Of a stretch of 64,000 nt of DNA, positions 1 through 8,849 are shown in pieces. The position numbers and the translations under genes are program-made. Every line of letters begins with the position of its first letter. Position 1 is the stretch's first letter. Under the pieces are notes generated by a model. It was not told the origin of the DNA. It saw nothing but the letters and a program-made list of their open reading frames with translations, and did no database searches. Source of the stretch: Lysobacter_C viscosus (GTDB lineage: Bacteria > Pseudomonadota > Gammaproteobacteria > Xanthomonadales > Xanthomonadaceae); the NCBI RefSeq assembly GCF_046600715.1, contig NZ_JBJMAV010000002.1:124001-188000 (forward strand). The letters are read 5' to 3'.

Positions 1-406
1 GCAGTTCCTTCAGGCGCTTGCGCCCGGCATCGGCCTGCGCCTTGTTGCCCAGCTGGATGGCCTGCACCTGCGGCACCCAGTCATGCTCGAGGCGAAGCAT
101 GCCCAACCGCAGGCGTGCGCGTGACAGCGGATCGACCGGCATCAGCGGCGGGTGCGGATAGCGTTCATCGAGGTATTCGCTGACGACGCTCGCCGCGTAC
201 AACACCAGATCGCGCTCCACCAGCGTCGGCACCGAGTGGTACGGGTTCAGGTCGATCAGGTCTTCGGGCGGGTTCTGCGGGTCGACGGGGATCAGGTCGT
301 AGGTGACGCCCTTCGCCGCCAACACCAGGCGCACCCGGTGGCAGAGCACGCAGTCGGTTGAGGAAAACAGGGTCAGGGCATTACGCATACGTGGGCTCGC
401 CGCCAT
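1..406 (-). CDS. sspA: Stringent starvation protein A / GST-like protein (5' part, runs off the window)
   Basis: The 135 visible residues are a glutaredoxin/glutathione-S-transferase-type N-terminal domain with the motif CVLCHRVRLVL, then NPYHSVPTLVERDLVLYAAS, which is the SspA pattern. SspA binds RNA polymerase and redirects transcription in stationary phase and acid stress in enterobacteria; the role here is inferred. ATG codons lie at 409, 406 and 388; GGAGAGG just upstream favours 406 or 409, and the family usually starts a few residues before MRNALTLF. It lies downstream of petABC on the same strand, as in other Xanthomonads, after a gap of about 135 bp. The C-terminal helical domain lies outside the window. 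Confidence 0.87.
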   Translation of the reverse strand, partial: MAASPRMRNALTLFSSTDCVLCHRVRLVLAAKGVTYDLIPVDPQNPPEDLIDLNPYHSVPTLVERDLVLYAASVVSEYLDERYPHPPLMPVDPLSRARLRLGMLRLEHDWVPQVQAIQLGNKAQADAGRKRLKEL

Positions 407-544
407 CATCGACCTCTCCAGCCACCGGAATCCGCCGGTCGGCAAGACGCCGCCCACCCCGTGTGGACGGTCGTCGCGGCCTCGATCACGCCGTGCCCCC
501 TGCCTGGGCCCATCGCGATTGCGAGGGACCCAACCGGATCGCGG

Positions 545-1315
545 CTACTTCACGTCGCGCCAGTACTCGGTCTTGAGCAGCCAGGCGAAGAACGTGAACA
601 CCACCAGGAACAGGATCACCCACACGCCCATTCCCTGGCGCTTGAGGGCGGCTGGTTCGCCGGCGTATTCGAGGAATGCAGTGATATCACGCGCTGCCTG
701 GTCGAAGCCCGCTGCGTCCAGTTGACCGGCGCTCTTGACTTCCAGCCCCACCACCGGACGCTCACCGGTTGCCTCGTCGAGCTCGCCATAGACGGCATGC
801 TGCAGGCCCTGCAGCTCCCACAAGGGGTTGGGCATCGACACGTTGGGGAACAGCTTGTTGTTCCAGCCCAGCGGCTGGTCTTCGTCGAGGTAGAAGGACT
901 TCAGGTAGGTGTAGACCCAGTCCGGACCCCGAACCCGCGAGATCAGGCTGAGGTCCGGCGGCATCTTGCCGAACCAGGCGTTGCCCTGCTCCGTGGTCAT
1001 GCTCACCTGCACCTGCTCGCCGAACTTGCCACCGGTGAAGTTGAGGTTGTCCATCACCTCGTCCTCCGTCAGCCCCAGGTCCTCGGCGATGCGCGAGTAA
1101 CGCAGGTACTGCAGCGAATGGCATGCCGAGCAGTAGTTCATGTAAAGCTGCGCGCCGCGTTGCAGCGAAGCGCGATCACCAAGGTCGGTACCGGCAGCCT
1201 CGACATCGCCACCTGCAGCAGCCCAAGCACTGGCGGACACCAGCAATCCGGCCGCCACCGAGACCAGCCGGCCGATCCAACGGCGCTGGAAGGAAGTAGG
1301 CGTCTTGTTAGTCAT
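545..1315 (-). CDS. petC: Ubiquinol-cytochrome c reductase, cytochrome c1
   Basis: This is the cytochrome c1 subunit of complex III, which passes electrons from the Rieske protein to soluble cytochrome c in the periplasm. The 256 residues show an N-terminal signal segment (about 13-34), the haem c attachment motif CSACH at 62-66, and a C-terminal membrane anchor (VWVILFLVVFTFFAWLL) followed by a basic tail. The length is normal for proteobacterial c1. Its start overlaps the end of petB by 8 bp, so the two are translationally coupled. It is the last gene of petA-petB-petC. Confidence 0.97.
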   Translation of the reverse strand: MTNKTPTSFQRRWIGRLVSVAAGLLVSASAWAAAGGDVEAAGTDLGDRASLQRGAQLYMNYCSACHSLQYLRYSRIAEDLGLTEDEVMDNLNFTGGKFGEQVQVSMTTEQGNAWFGKMPPDLSLISRVRGPDWVYTYLKSFYLDEDQPLGWNNKLFPNVSMPNPLWELQGLQHAVYGELDEATGERPVVGLEVKSAGQLDAAGFDQAARDITAFLEYAGEPAALKRQGMGVWVILFLVVFTFFAWLLKTEYWRDVK

Positions 1316-2567
1316 GCATCGTCACCCGTTCCGGCACCGGCTTGGTCTTGTCGAGCTTGGTCCACAGCGGCATCGTGATGAAGAAAGCGAAGTAGAAGAA
1401 GGTCAGGACGCGGCCGATGACCGTCTCGACCGGATCGGTGCCGGGGCCGGCGCCGATCTTGCCCAGCCACACGAAGCACACCACAAGCAGGGTGAGCATC
1501 GCCCTGGTGATCCAGCCGCGGTAGCGCACCGACTTCACCTTCGCCCGGTCCAGCCAGGGCACAAGGAACAGGATCGCGATCGCGCCGAACATCACCATCA
1601 CGCCACCCAGCTTGTCCGGCACCACGCGCAACATCGCGTAATACGGCGTGTAGTACCAGACCGGCTTGATCTGCGCGGGCGTCACCAGGCGGTTGGCCTC
1701 GGTGAAGTTATCGTGCTCGAGGAACCAGCCACCGAACGCCGGGGCGAAGAAGATGATGAACGCCGCCAGGATCAGGAAGAAGCCGATGTAAACCGTGTCC
1801 TTCACCGTGTAGTACGGGTGGAACGGAATGCCGTCTGCAGGCGCGGTCGGCGACCAGCGGTTGCCCTTCGGTCCCTTCTTGATCTCTACACCATCGGGGT
1901 TGTTCGAGCCCACCTCGTGCAACGCCCCCAGGTGCAGCACCACCAGCAGCAGCAGCACCAGCGGAAGTGCGATCACGTGCAGCGCGAAGAAGCGGTTGAG
2001 GGTGGCGTCGCCGGGCAGGTAGTCACCCATGATCCACTCGACCAGGCCGCCACCGATGACCGGGATCGCGCCAAACAGCGAGATGATCACCTTGGCGCCC
2101 CAGAACGACATCTGGCCCCAGGGCAGCACGTAGCCGAGGAACGCCTCGGCCATCAGCACCAGGTAGATCAGCATGCCCAGGATCCACACCAGCTCGCGCG
2201 GCTTCCGGTACGAGCCGTACATCAGGCCGCGGAACATGTGGATGTAGACGACCACGAAGAACAGCGATGCGCCGGTGGAGTGCATGTAGCGGATCAGCCA
2301 GCCCCACTGCACGTCGCGCATGATGTATTCGACCGAGGCGAAGGCTTCCGCCGCACTCGGCTTGTAGTGCATCGTCAGGAAGATGCCGGTGACGATCTGG
2401 TTGACCAGCGCCACCATCGACAGCACACCGAAGATGTACCAGATGTTGAAGTTCTTCGGCGCGTAGTACTCGGTCATGTGCTTGCGGTACATCGGCATCA
2501 AGGCCGGTGCGCGCTCGTTGACCCAGTTCATCGCGCCGTTGGCGCCGCGGGTAATGATGTTGGACAT
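1308..2567 (-). CDS. petB: Ubiquinol-cytochrome c reductase, cytochrome b
   Basis: This is the membrane core of complex III, which holds haems bL and bH and both quinone sites. The 419 residues contain eight hydrophobic spans. Haem-ligand histidines are visible in the second and fourth helices (RYMHSTGASLFFVVVYIHMF and FALHVIALPLVLLLLVVLHL), and PWGQMSFWGA marks the Qo region. The Qo-site tetrapeptide reads PVWY rather than the common PEWY (see findings). The length and the long C-terminal region after PVWY match the bc1 type rather than the split b6f type. It lies 3 bp after petA and overlaps petC. Confidence 0.97.
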   Translation of the reverse strand: MSNIITRGANGAMNWVNERAPALMPMYRKHMTEYYAPKNFNIWYIFGVLSMVALVNQIVTGIFLTMHYKPSAAEAFASVEYIMRDVQWGWLIRYMHSTGASLFFVVVYIHMFRGLMYGSYRKPRELVWILGMLIYLVLMAEAFLGYVLPWGQMSFWGAKVIISLFGAIPVIGGGLVEWIMGDYLPGDATLNRFFALHVIALPLVLLLLVVLHLGALHEVGSNNPDGVEIKKGPKGNRWSPTAPADGIPFHPYYTVKDTVYIGFFLILAAFIIFFAPAFGGWFLEHDNFTEANRLVTPAQIKPVWYYTPYYAMLRVVPDKLGGVMVMFGAIAILFLVPWLDRAKVKSVRYRGWITRAMLTLLVVCFVWLGKIGAGPGTDPVETVIGRVLTFFYFAFFITMPLWTKLDKTKPVPERVTMHD

Positions 2568-2570
2568 GGC

Positions 2571-3206
2571 TTAGGCGGCCCCTTGCGGATCGACGCCGAT
2601 GACGATCGTGTTGTCGTCGGCGTAATGGTGCGGCGGCACGACCAGGTTGGTCGGCGCCGGCACGCCGGAATAGACGCGACCCGCCATGTCGAACTTCGAC
2701 TTGTGGCACGGGCAGAAGTAGCCACCCTTCCACTGCGCGTCGAACGGCTGCGGCGCGATCTGCGCCACCATCTCGGGCGCGCAGCCCAGGTGGGTGCACA
2801 GTCCAACCAGTACCGACACCTCGGGCTTGATCGAGCGCAGTTCGTTCGCTGCGTAAGCGGGCTGCTGCTCGGGATTCTGCGAACCCGGGTCGCTCAGCTC
2901 ACCTTCCAGAGTTGGCAACGCCTGCAGCACGGCCTGCGAACGGCGCACGATCCAGATCGGCTGCCCACGCCACTCCAGTACGATACGCTGGCCGACCTCC
3001 AGCGCGCTGATGTCGGCGGTGACCGGCGCACCGGCCAACTTGGCGCGCTCGCTGGGGTTCCACGACTTGATGAACGGCACCGCCACGAACCCGGCGCCCA
3101 CGGCGCCGACCACCGCGGTGGTCGCGGTCAGGAACCGTCGACGCCCGTGGTTGACCGGCTCGTTGATCGGCTCGGGATGAGGATCGGTGATCCCTTGGTT
3201 GGCCAT
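2571..3206 (-). CDS. petA: Ubiquinol-cytochrome c reductase, Rieske iron-sulfur subunit
   Basis: This is the Rieske [2Fe-2S] protein of complex III. The two cluster-binding boxes are CTHLGC (137-142) and CPCHKS (165-170), giving the Cys/His ligands C137, H139, C165 and H168 plus the disulfide cysteines C142 and C167. The second box has Lys where CPCHGS is usual. A Tat-type N-terminus (GRRRFLTATTAVVGAVGAGF, 21-40) supplies the export signal and membrane anchor. GGAG sits 6 nt before the ATG. It is the first gene of the petABC operon. A promoter is expected in the AT-richer stretch around 3218-3245, but I see no convincing -35/-10 pair. Confidence 0.97.
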   Translation of the reverse strand: MANQGITDPHPEPINEPVNHGRRRFLTATTAVVGAVGAGFVAVPFIKSWNPSERAKLAGAPVTADISALEVGQRIVLEWRGQPIWIVRRSQAVLQALPTLEGELSDPGSQNPEQQPAYAANELRSIKPEVSVLVGLCTHLGCAPEMVAQIAPQPFDAQWKGGYFCPCHKSKFDMAGRVYSGVPAPTNLVVPPHHYADDNTIVIGVDPQGAA

Positions 3207-3355
3207 CCGGCACTCCGCAAAAATACTGTCTGGAATTCGAAGTCAGGACGCGGCGCCGGCCACTGGCGACGGCTCGCGGCCCAAAGACGGGAAGTGTAAC
3301 GGAAGGGTGAACGGCAGGACAATCCGCCAGGCGCTTGGAACGGGGCGGACAGGCC

Positions 3356-4255
3356 TCAGCGGGCGACAACGGCGCCGCGGTAGCGATCGGCGAGGATCGC
3401 AACGCGCTGGACGTAGCGCTGGGTCTCGTCGAACGGCGGCACGCCCTTGTACTTGTCCACGTTGCCCTCGCCGGCGTTGTAGCCGGCCGCGGCGAGCGTC
3501 AGGTTGCCGTTGAACCGCTTGAGCAACCATGCCAGGTACTTCACCCCGCCGCGGATGTTCTGCGACGGTTCGAAGGCATTGCCCACGCCGAAGCGACGTG
3601 CGGTGGCGGGCATCAGCTGCATCAGGCCCTGCGCCCCGACCCGCGAGAGCGCGTTGGGATTGAATGCCGACTCGGCGTGGATGATCGCGCGTACCACCGC
3701 TTCATCGACGCCATGCTCGCGCGCGGCGGTCGAGATCTCGTCCTGGTAGGCCGCCATGTTGAGCCGCACGTTGTGGAAGCTCACACCGGGCTTGGCCGCG
3801 CAGGCGTAGCAGGTCTCGAAGAAACTGTACTTGATGGTGCGAACCGGACTGGCGCTGGCCACGCCCTTGGGCCGGGCACTCGAATAGTGGCGCACCCCGT
3901 CTTTGATGTAGGAGTACACCTGCCCCTGCACCAGTCGCGACCGTGCCTGCCCCGAAGACACCGGGGTCGTGGGCGCGGCGTTGGTCATGCTGGCGGACTG
4001 GGCGGGAGCCGAGGCCGACGCCGGTGAACCAGAAACCAGGCTCACTGGGGTGGCGCCCCCGGAGGCGGCACGCGCCGGCGGCTTGTACGTCACGGTCGAG
4101 TACTCGCTTACCGACTTGCAGGTGGCGCCACTTACCCGCTTGCTGACATAGCTGCGGGTGCCGTCGGCCGCCTCGCAGCGGTAGATCGTGCCGGACACTG
4201 CCGGCCCGGCGGCCAGCAGACAGGCGATCCCCAGTAGCGTGATCCGTCCCCTCAT
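3356..4255 (-). CDS. Secreted lytic transglycosylase (SLT domain)
   Basis: This protein likely cleaves the MurNAc-GlcNAc bond of peptidoglycan to give 1,6-anhydroMurNAc. It has 299 residues from the ATG at 4255. A signal peptide (MRGRITLLGIACLLAAGPAVSG) is followed by a short Cys-containing segment resembling a DUF4124-type module. The C-terminal SLT domain carries the catalytic Glu in HAESAFNPNALS, then GAQGLMQLMPATARRFGV and AGYNAGEGNVDKY, all typical of family 1 lytic transglycosylases. An upstream TTG at 4291 is in frame but would put charged residues before the signal peptide, so 4255 is preferred. It is divergent from miaB. Its turnover products could feed the amgK-murU recycling genes at 52.8-54.6 kb. 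Confidence 0.93.
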   Translation of the reverse strand: MRGRITLLGIACLLAAGPAVSGTIYRCEAADGTRSYVSKRVSGATCKSVSEYSTVTYKPPARAASGGATPVSLVSGSPASASAPAQSASMTNAAPTTPVSSGQARSRLVQGQVYSYIKDGVRHYSSARPKGVASASPVRTIKYSFFETCYACAAKPGVSFHNVRLNMAAYQDEISTAAREHGVDEAVVRAIIHAESAFNPNALSRVGAQGLMQLMPATARRFGVGNAFEPSQNIRGGVKYLAWLLKRFNGNLTLAAAGYNAGEGNVDKYKGVPPFDETQRYVQRVAILADRYRGAVVAR

Positions 4256-4398
4256 GTCTGTGAGTGTCGCGTGTTCGCCGGGGATTGCCAAGTACTTGAT
4301 TCACAAAACAGGAGCCTGGCTTCAGGCGCCCCCGGCTTAGACTAGGCGGCCATCCCCGCTATCCGGCTCGGGTTCACCACCGCGCCCCGGACCTGCCC

Positions 4399-5799
4399 AT
4401 GACCGAAAATACCCGTCCCCCTGCCCCGCGCGGCAAGCTGTTCATACAGACCCACGGCTGCCAGATGAACGAGTACGACTCGGCCAAGATGGCCGACGTC
4501 CTGGCGGCCAGCGACGGATTGGAGTTGACCACTAACGTCGAGGAAGCCGACGTAATCCTGGTAAATACCTGCTCGATACGCGAAAAAGCACAGGAAAAGG
4601 TGTTCAGCCAGCTGGGGCGCTGGAAGTCGCTCAAGCAGGGCGAAAGGCCTGTCCTGATCGGCGTGGGCGGTTGCGTGGCCAGCCAGGAGGGCGAGGCGAT
4701 CATCCAGCGTGCGCCCTACGTGGACCTGGTATTCGGCCCACAGACCCTCCACCGGCTGCCGGCGCTCATCGCAGCCAAACGTGAGACGGGCCGTCCGCAG
4801 GTCGATATCAGCTTCCCGGAGATCGAAAAATTCGATCGCCTGCCCGAGCCCCGTGCCGAAGGCCCGAGCGCGTTCGTGTCGATCATGGAGGGCTGCAGCA
4901 AGTACTGCAGCTTCTGCGTGGTGCCCTACACCCGGGGAGAGGAAGTCAGTCGGCCGTTCGAGGACGTACTGGTTGAATGCGCGCAACTGGCGACCCAGGG
5001 CGTGCGCGAAATCAACCTGCTGGGGCAGAACGTCAACGCCTACCGGGGCCCCATGCAGGACACGGCCGGGGTGGACGACCCCGGCCCGGGGACCGGCTTC
5101 GCCGACCTGGGCCTGCTGATCCGCACCCTCGCCCAGATCGACGGCATCGACCGGATCCGCTTCACCACCTCGCACCCGCTTGAGTTTTCCGACTCTTTGG
5201 TGGAGGCCTACCGCGACGTACCCGAACTGGCCAACTACCTGCACCTGCCGGTGCAATCGGGTAGCGATCGGGTGCTGAGCGCGATGAAGCGCGGGTACAC
5301 GGCACTGGAGTTCAAGCAGAAGGTGCGCAAGCTGCGCGCGGTGCGGCCGGATATCTCGATCAGCTCGGATTTCATCGTCGGCTTCCCGGGCGAGACCGAG
5401 GCGGATTTCGACAAGACGATGAAGCTGATCGAGGACGTCGGCTTCGACCAGTCGTTCTCCTTCATCTATTCGCGCCGCCCGGGCACACCCGCGTCCGATC
5501 TCCCCGACAGCGTGTCGGGCGAGGAGAAGCACGCACGCCTGTCGCGCCTGCAGGCCGCCATCAGCGACACCGCCCGGCGCATCAGCGAGTCGATGGTGGG
5601 CAGCACCCAGCGGGTGCTGGTCGAGGGACCCTCAAGGAAGGATCCCAACGAACTCACCGGCAAGACTGAAAACATGCGCTCGGTGAATTTCCCGGCGCCG
5701 GCGCGGCTGATCGGCCAGTTCGTCGATGTGCTCATCACCGAGGCGATGAGCAATTCGCTGCGCGGGCGCGTAGTGACCTCGGCCGGCATCGCCGCCTGA
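4399..5799 (+). CDS. miaB: tRNA-2-methylthio-N6-dimethylallyladenosine synthase
   Basis: MiaB is a radical-SAM methylthiotransferase that modifies A37 of tRNAs reading UNN codons. The 466 residues show the full plan. The N-terminal UPF0004 domain has three cluster cysteines (C21, C58, C92). The radical-SAM motif is CSKYCSFC (C166, C170, C173). A C-terminal TRAM domain follows, around residues 390-455 (STQRVLVEGPSRKD onward). The length is normal. The ATG at 4399 starts immediately before the conserved segment GKLFIQTHGCQMNEYDS. It is divergent from the lytic transglycosylase and followed by a small membrane protein. Confidence 0.98.
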   Translation: MTENTRPPAPRGKLFIQTHGCQMNEYDSAKMADVLAASDGLELTTNVEEADVILVNTCSIREKAQEKVFSQLGRWKSLKQGERPVLIGVGGCVASQEGEAIIQRAPYVDLVFGPQTLHRLPALIAAKRETGRPQVDISFPEIEKFDRLPEPRAEGPSAFVSIMEGCSKYCSFCVVPYTRGEEVSRPFEDVLVECAQLATQGVREINLLGQNVNAYRGPMQDTAGVDDPGPGTGFADLGLLIRTLAQIDGIDRIRFTTSHPLEFSDSLVEAYRDVPELANYLHLPVQSGSDRVLSAMKRGYTALEFKQKVRKLRAVRPDISISSDFIVGFPGETEADFDKTMKLIEDVGFDQSFSFIYSRRPGTPASDLPDSVSGEEKHARLSRLQAAISDTARRISESMVGSTQRVLVEGPSRKDPNELTGKTENMRSVNFPAPARLIGQFVDVLITEAMSNSLRGRVVTSAGIAA

Positions 5800-5805
5800 T
5801 TACCC

Positions 5806-6039
5806 GTGCACGGCCCCACTCCCGCCACGGAGACGGTGCTGCGACGCGCGGCGCTCGGCCTGTGGTGGACGGCGCTGGGCCTGCTTGGACTCGTCCGCGT
5901 GGCGGCCAAGGCCGCAGCAGATCCAGACTGGACCCAGGATCCGGTGACGCTGGCGTGGCTGCTCGGCTCGATGGCGCTGGGTGCGGTCGGCGTCGTTTCG
6001 ATCCGGCGCGCGCTGCGCCCCCCTCGCGGCAGCCGTTGA
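5806..6039 (+). CDS. Small two-helix membrane protein, function unknown
   Basis: This 77-residue frame starts with GTG six bases after the miaB stop. Two hydrophobic stretches, at about 15-38 and 48-68, are separated by a polar loop (ADPDWTQDP), and the C-terminus is basic (RRALRPPRGSR), which suggests a two-pass inner-membrane protein with both ends in the cytoplasm. I recognise no family. The tight spacing to miaB and the membrane-like composition argue that it is real. The GTG start without a clear Shine-Dalgarno sequence and the short length leave doubt. It converges on the amidohydrolase gene. Confidence 0.5.
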   Translation: MHGPTPATETVLRRAALGLWWTALGLLGLVRVAAKAAADPDWTQDPVTLAWLLGSMALGAVGVVSIRRALRPPRGSR

Positions 6040-6057
6040 TACATACCCCCGCCGGTA

Positions 6058-7731
6058 TCAGTCCCGCGGACGCTCGTAGACGGGCCGCCCCTCGACGTAG
6101 GTCGCCTGCACCGTGAGCGACCGCAACCCCTCCGGGGCGATGGCCATGGGGTCCTCGGCGAGCAGAACGAAGTCCGCCCGCTTGCCCGCCTCCAGACTGC
6201 CCGTCTCGGTCTCGGCGAACCCCGCGTACGCCGCATCCAGGGTGAAACCGCGCAACGCCTCGAATGCGGTCAACTTCTCGTGCGGACGCCAGCCGCCCAG
6301 CGGTTGACCTCCGGCATCGGTCCTTGTCGCCGCTGCGAAAAGTCCCAGGCGCGGGTCCACCGATTCCACCGGGAAGTCCGAGCCCAGGGCCAACCGGGCG
6401 CCGTGGTCGCGCAGGGTGCGCCAGGCATAGCTGCCTACGATGCGCTCCGGACCCAGGCGGGCCTCGGCCCAGGGCATGTCGCTGGTGGCATGGGTGGGCT
6501 GCATCGATGCGATCACGTGCTGCCTGGCGAAGCGTGGCAGGTCCTCGGGCGACACCACCTGCGCGTGCTCGATACGCCAGCGATGCCCGTGGCCGCTGGA
6601 ATCCCCCCACGTCCCCGCATAGGCATCCAGCACCAGCCGGTTGCCGCGGTCACCGATGGCATGGGTGGCGACCTGGACGTCGCAATCACGGGCGCGCTTC
6701 AACACCCCCTCCAGTGCGTCGGGCTGGATCAGCAGCAGGCCACGGTTGCCCGGGTCGTCGTGGTAATCGGCGTGGAGCGCGGCGCCGCGGCTTCCCAGCG
6801 CGCCGTCCACGTAGAGCTTCATCGCGCGCATCTGCAGGCGACCGGCCGGGTGGGAATACAACCCTTCCCTGCACAACCAGGCGAATGCCTCCTGGTCTCC
6901 GTCAGCGAGGGCATAGATCCGCAGGGGCAGCTCGCCACGATCGGCAAGGCGCTGGTACGCGCCGATCTGCGCCATTGACACGCCGGCATCGTGGACGCCG
7001 GTCAGGCCGTGCTCGACCGCGCTGCGCATGCCCAGCGCCAGGGCCCGCTCGGCAGTGTCCCCGTCCATGGGCGGGATCGCCGCTTCGACCAGGTCCATGG
7101 CGCTGTCGATGAAGACGCCGCTCGGCACGCCGCCCGCGTCGCGCTCGATGCGGCCACCATCGGGTTGCCACGCTCCGGCCAGGTCGCGCTCCACCTGTCG
7201 AAGCGCCGCGCTGTTTGCCCAGCCGGCATGACCGTCCACGCGGGTCAGCCAGACCGGACGGTCGGGGAAGGCCTCGTCAAGGTCGGCCACCGTGGGGAAA
7301 GCCTGGTCGGGCCAGTCGTTCTGGTCCCAGCCACGCCCCAGCAACCAGTCGCCATCCGATAGCACGGCTGCATGCTGGCGCAGGCGCTCCACGATTTCCG
7401 CGCGGCTGCGCGTGCCGTCCAGCCGCGCCCGCATCAGGCTCAGGCCGAGGTTGCCGATATGGCCGTGCGCGTCGATCAGGCCGGGGACGACAATCGAGTC
7501 GCCCGCATCGAGCCGCTTGGCGCCCGGGTACCGCGCATGCAGGTCGTTGACGCTGCCCAGGGCCACAATGCGCCCTTGCGCATCGAATGCCATGGCCTTT
7601 GCAAGCGGACGCGACGGATCCATCGTGTGGATGCGCGAGGCTTCCAGCACCGTCAGGTCCTGGGCCTGCAAGGGCCCTGCCACCAGGCATGCCGCCAACA
7701 CGACCCCCTTCATGCTCCCGATCACCGCCAT
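6058..7731 (-). CDS. Secreted amidohydrolase (YtcJ-like, amidohydrolase 3 family)
   Basis: This is a predicted metal-dependent hydrolase of the amidohydrolase superfamily; the substrate cannot be read from sequence. The 557 residues begin with a signal peptide ending at GPLQAQ. The HxH metal motif is in VPGLIDAHGHIGNLG, later metal-site histidines appear in QVATHAIGDRGN and RIEHAQVV, and the final Asp is in LALGSDFPVE. The C-terminus returns to the beta-sandwich (GSLEAGKRADFVLLAEDPM). The ATG at 7731 is chosen because AAGGGGA lies 7 nt upstream; ATG 7713 would still keep a signal peptide, and the longer frame from 7791 has no support. Divergent from phoH. Confidence 0.9.
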   Translation of the reverse strand: MAVIGSMKGVVLAACLVAGPLQAQDLTVLEASRIHTMDPSRPLAKAMAFDAQGRIVALGSVNDLHARYPGAKRLDAGDSIVVPGLIDAHGHIGNLGLSLMRARLDGTRSRAEIVERLRQHAAVLSDGDWLLGRGWDQNDWPDQAFPTVADLDEAFPDRPVWLTRVDGHAGWANSAALRQVERDLAGAWQPDGGRIERDAGGVPSGVFIDSAMDLVEAAIPPMDGDTAERALALGMRSAVEHGLTGVHDAGVSMAQIGAYQRLADRGELPLRIYALADGDQEAFAWLCREGLYSHPAGRLQMRAMKLYVDGALGSRGAALHADYHDDPGNRGLLLIQPDALEGVLKRARDCDVQVATHAIGDRGNRLVLDAYAGTWGDSSGHGHRWRIEHAQVVSPEDLPRFARQHVIASMQPTHATSDMPWAEARLGPERIVGSYAWRTLRDHGARLALGSDFPVESVDPRLGLFAAATRTDAGGQPLGGWRPHEKLTAFEALRGFTLDAAYAGFAETETGSLEAGKRADFVLLAEDPMAIAPEGLRSLTVQATYVEGRPVYERPRD

Positions 7732-7852
7732 CGCCACGTCCCCTTGGTTGCAGTCCCGCAGGACTTTGCGAAAAAGCCTGCGGGGGCGCAAGCTCGCCCT
7801 TCCCCGTGCGTGTGGCGCCTAACGCCCGCGCCCCGACTGAAGACAGCCCCCG

Positions 7853-8839
7853 ATGCCTTCGAGAACCACGTCCGAATTCACCCTTGACCCGCCTGAAGCA
7901 GAGCGCCTGGCCAACCTCTCGGGCCCCTTCGAAGGCCACCTGAGGCTGATCGAATTGCGCCTGGGAGTGGAAATCGCCAGCCGCGGCAACATCTTCCGGA
8001 TCGTCGGGCCCGAAGCGGCGGTGGGCAAGGCCGAGACGCTGCTGCGTGACCTGTGGAACGACGCGGCCAACGAGACCCTGAGCGAGCCCGCCATCCACCT
8101 TCGGCTGGCCGAAGCCGACGCCGACCGCGTGGTCCAGGAGGACATCGAACCGCAGGAAGTCGCGATCCGGGTCAAGCGCGGCACTGTCCGCGGCCGCGGC
8201 AGCAACCAGGCCAAGTACCTGCACGCGATCGCCGTCGACGACATCAACTTCGGGATCGGACCGGCCGGTACCGGCAAGACGTTCCTGGCCGTGGCAAGCG
8301 CGGTGGAGGCACTCAACGATGGCCGCGTCCAGCGCCTGATCCTGGTGCGCCCGGCGGTGGAGGCGGGCGAGAAGCTGGGCTTCCTGCCCGGCGACCTCAC
8401 CCAGAAGGTCGACCCGTACCTGCGGCCGCTGTACGACGCGCTGTACGAGATGCTGGGCGTGGAGAAGGTGGTGAAGCTGCTGGAGAAGAACGTCATCGAG
8501 ATCGCGCCGCTGGCCTACATGCGCGGGCGCACGCTCAACGACGCCTTCGTGATCCTGGACGAGGCCCAGAACACCTCGATCGAGCAGATGAAGATGTTCC
8601 TGACCCGCATCGGGTTCGGCAGCACCGCCGTGGTGACCGGCGACCTGACCCAGATCGACCTGCCCAAGCACCAGAAGTCCGGGTTGAAGGACGCCCTGGA
8701 CGTACTGCGTGGCGTGGACGGCATCAGTTTCACCTTCTTCGAGTCGCGCGACGTGGTCCGGCACCCGCTGGTGGCCCGGATCGTCAATGCGTATGACGCG
8801 CGCGATGCCAAGGATGCCGGCAGCGGGCCGGCCAGCTGA
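7853..8839 (+). CDS. phoH: PhoH-like ATPase (YbeZ)
   Basis: PhoH/YbeZ is a cytoplasmic P-loop ATPase associated with RNA metabolism and encoded beside ybeY in many bacteria. The 328 residues carry a KH-like N-terminal region, Walker A GPAGTGKT at 136-143 and Walker B with VILDEAQNTS near residue 230, followed by TGDLTQIDLP. The length is typical. The stop at 8837-8839 lies 10 bases before the ybeY start, so phoH, ybeY and corC appear to be one transcription unit. It shares a 121-bp divergent intergenic region with the amidohydrolase. Confidence 0.96.
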   Translation: MPSRTTSEFTLDPPEAERLANLSGPFEGHLRLIELRLGVEIASRGNIFRIVGPEAAVGKAETLLRDLWNDAANETLSEPAIHLRLAEADADRVVQEDIEPQEVAIRVKRGTVRGRGSNQAKYLHAIAVDDINFGIGPAGTGKTFLAVASAVEALNDGRVQRLILVRPAVEAGEKLGFLPGDLTQKVDPYLRPLYDALYEMLGVEKVVKLLEKNVIEIAPLAYMRGRTLNDAFVILDEAQNTSIEQMKMFLTRIGFGSTAVVTGDLTQIDLPKHQKSGLKDALDVLRGVDGISFTFFESRDVVRHPLVARIVNAYDARDAKDAGSGPAS

Positions 8840-8849
8840 GGACTCAACG

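Noticed and set aside
1305..3299. Long plus-strand frame opposite petB and petA
   Set aside because: It is an antisense shadow of clear genes in GC-rich DNA; its translation is rich in His, Arg and Gln without domain features.
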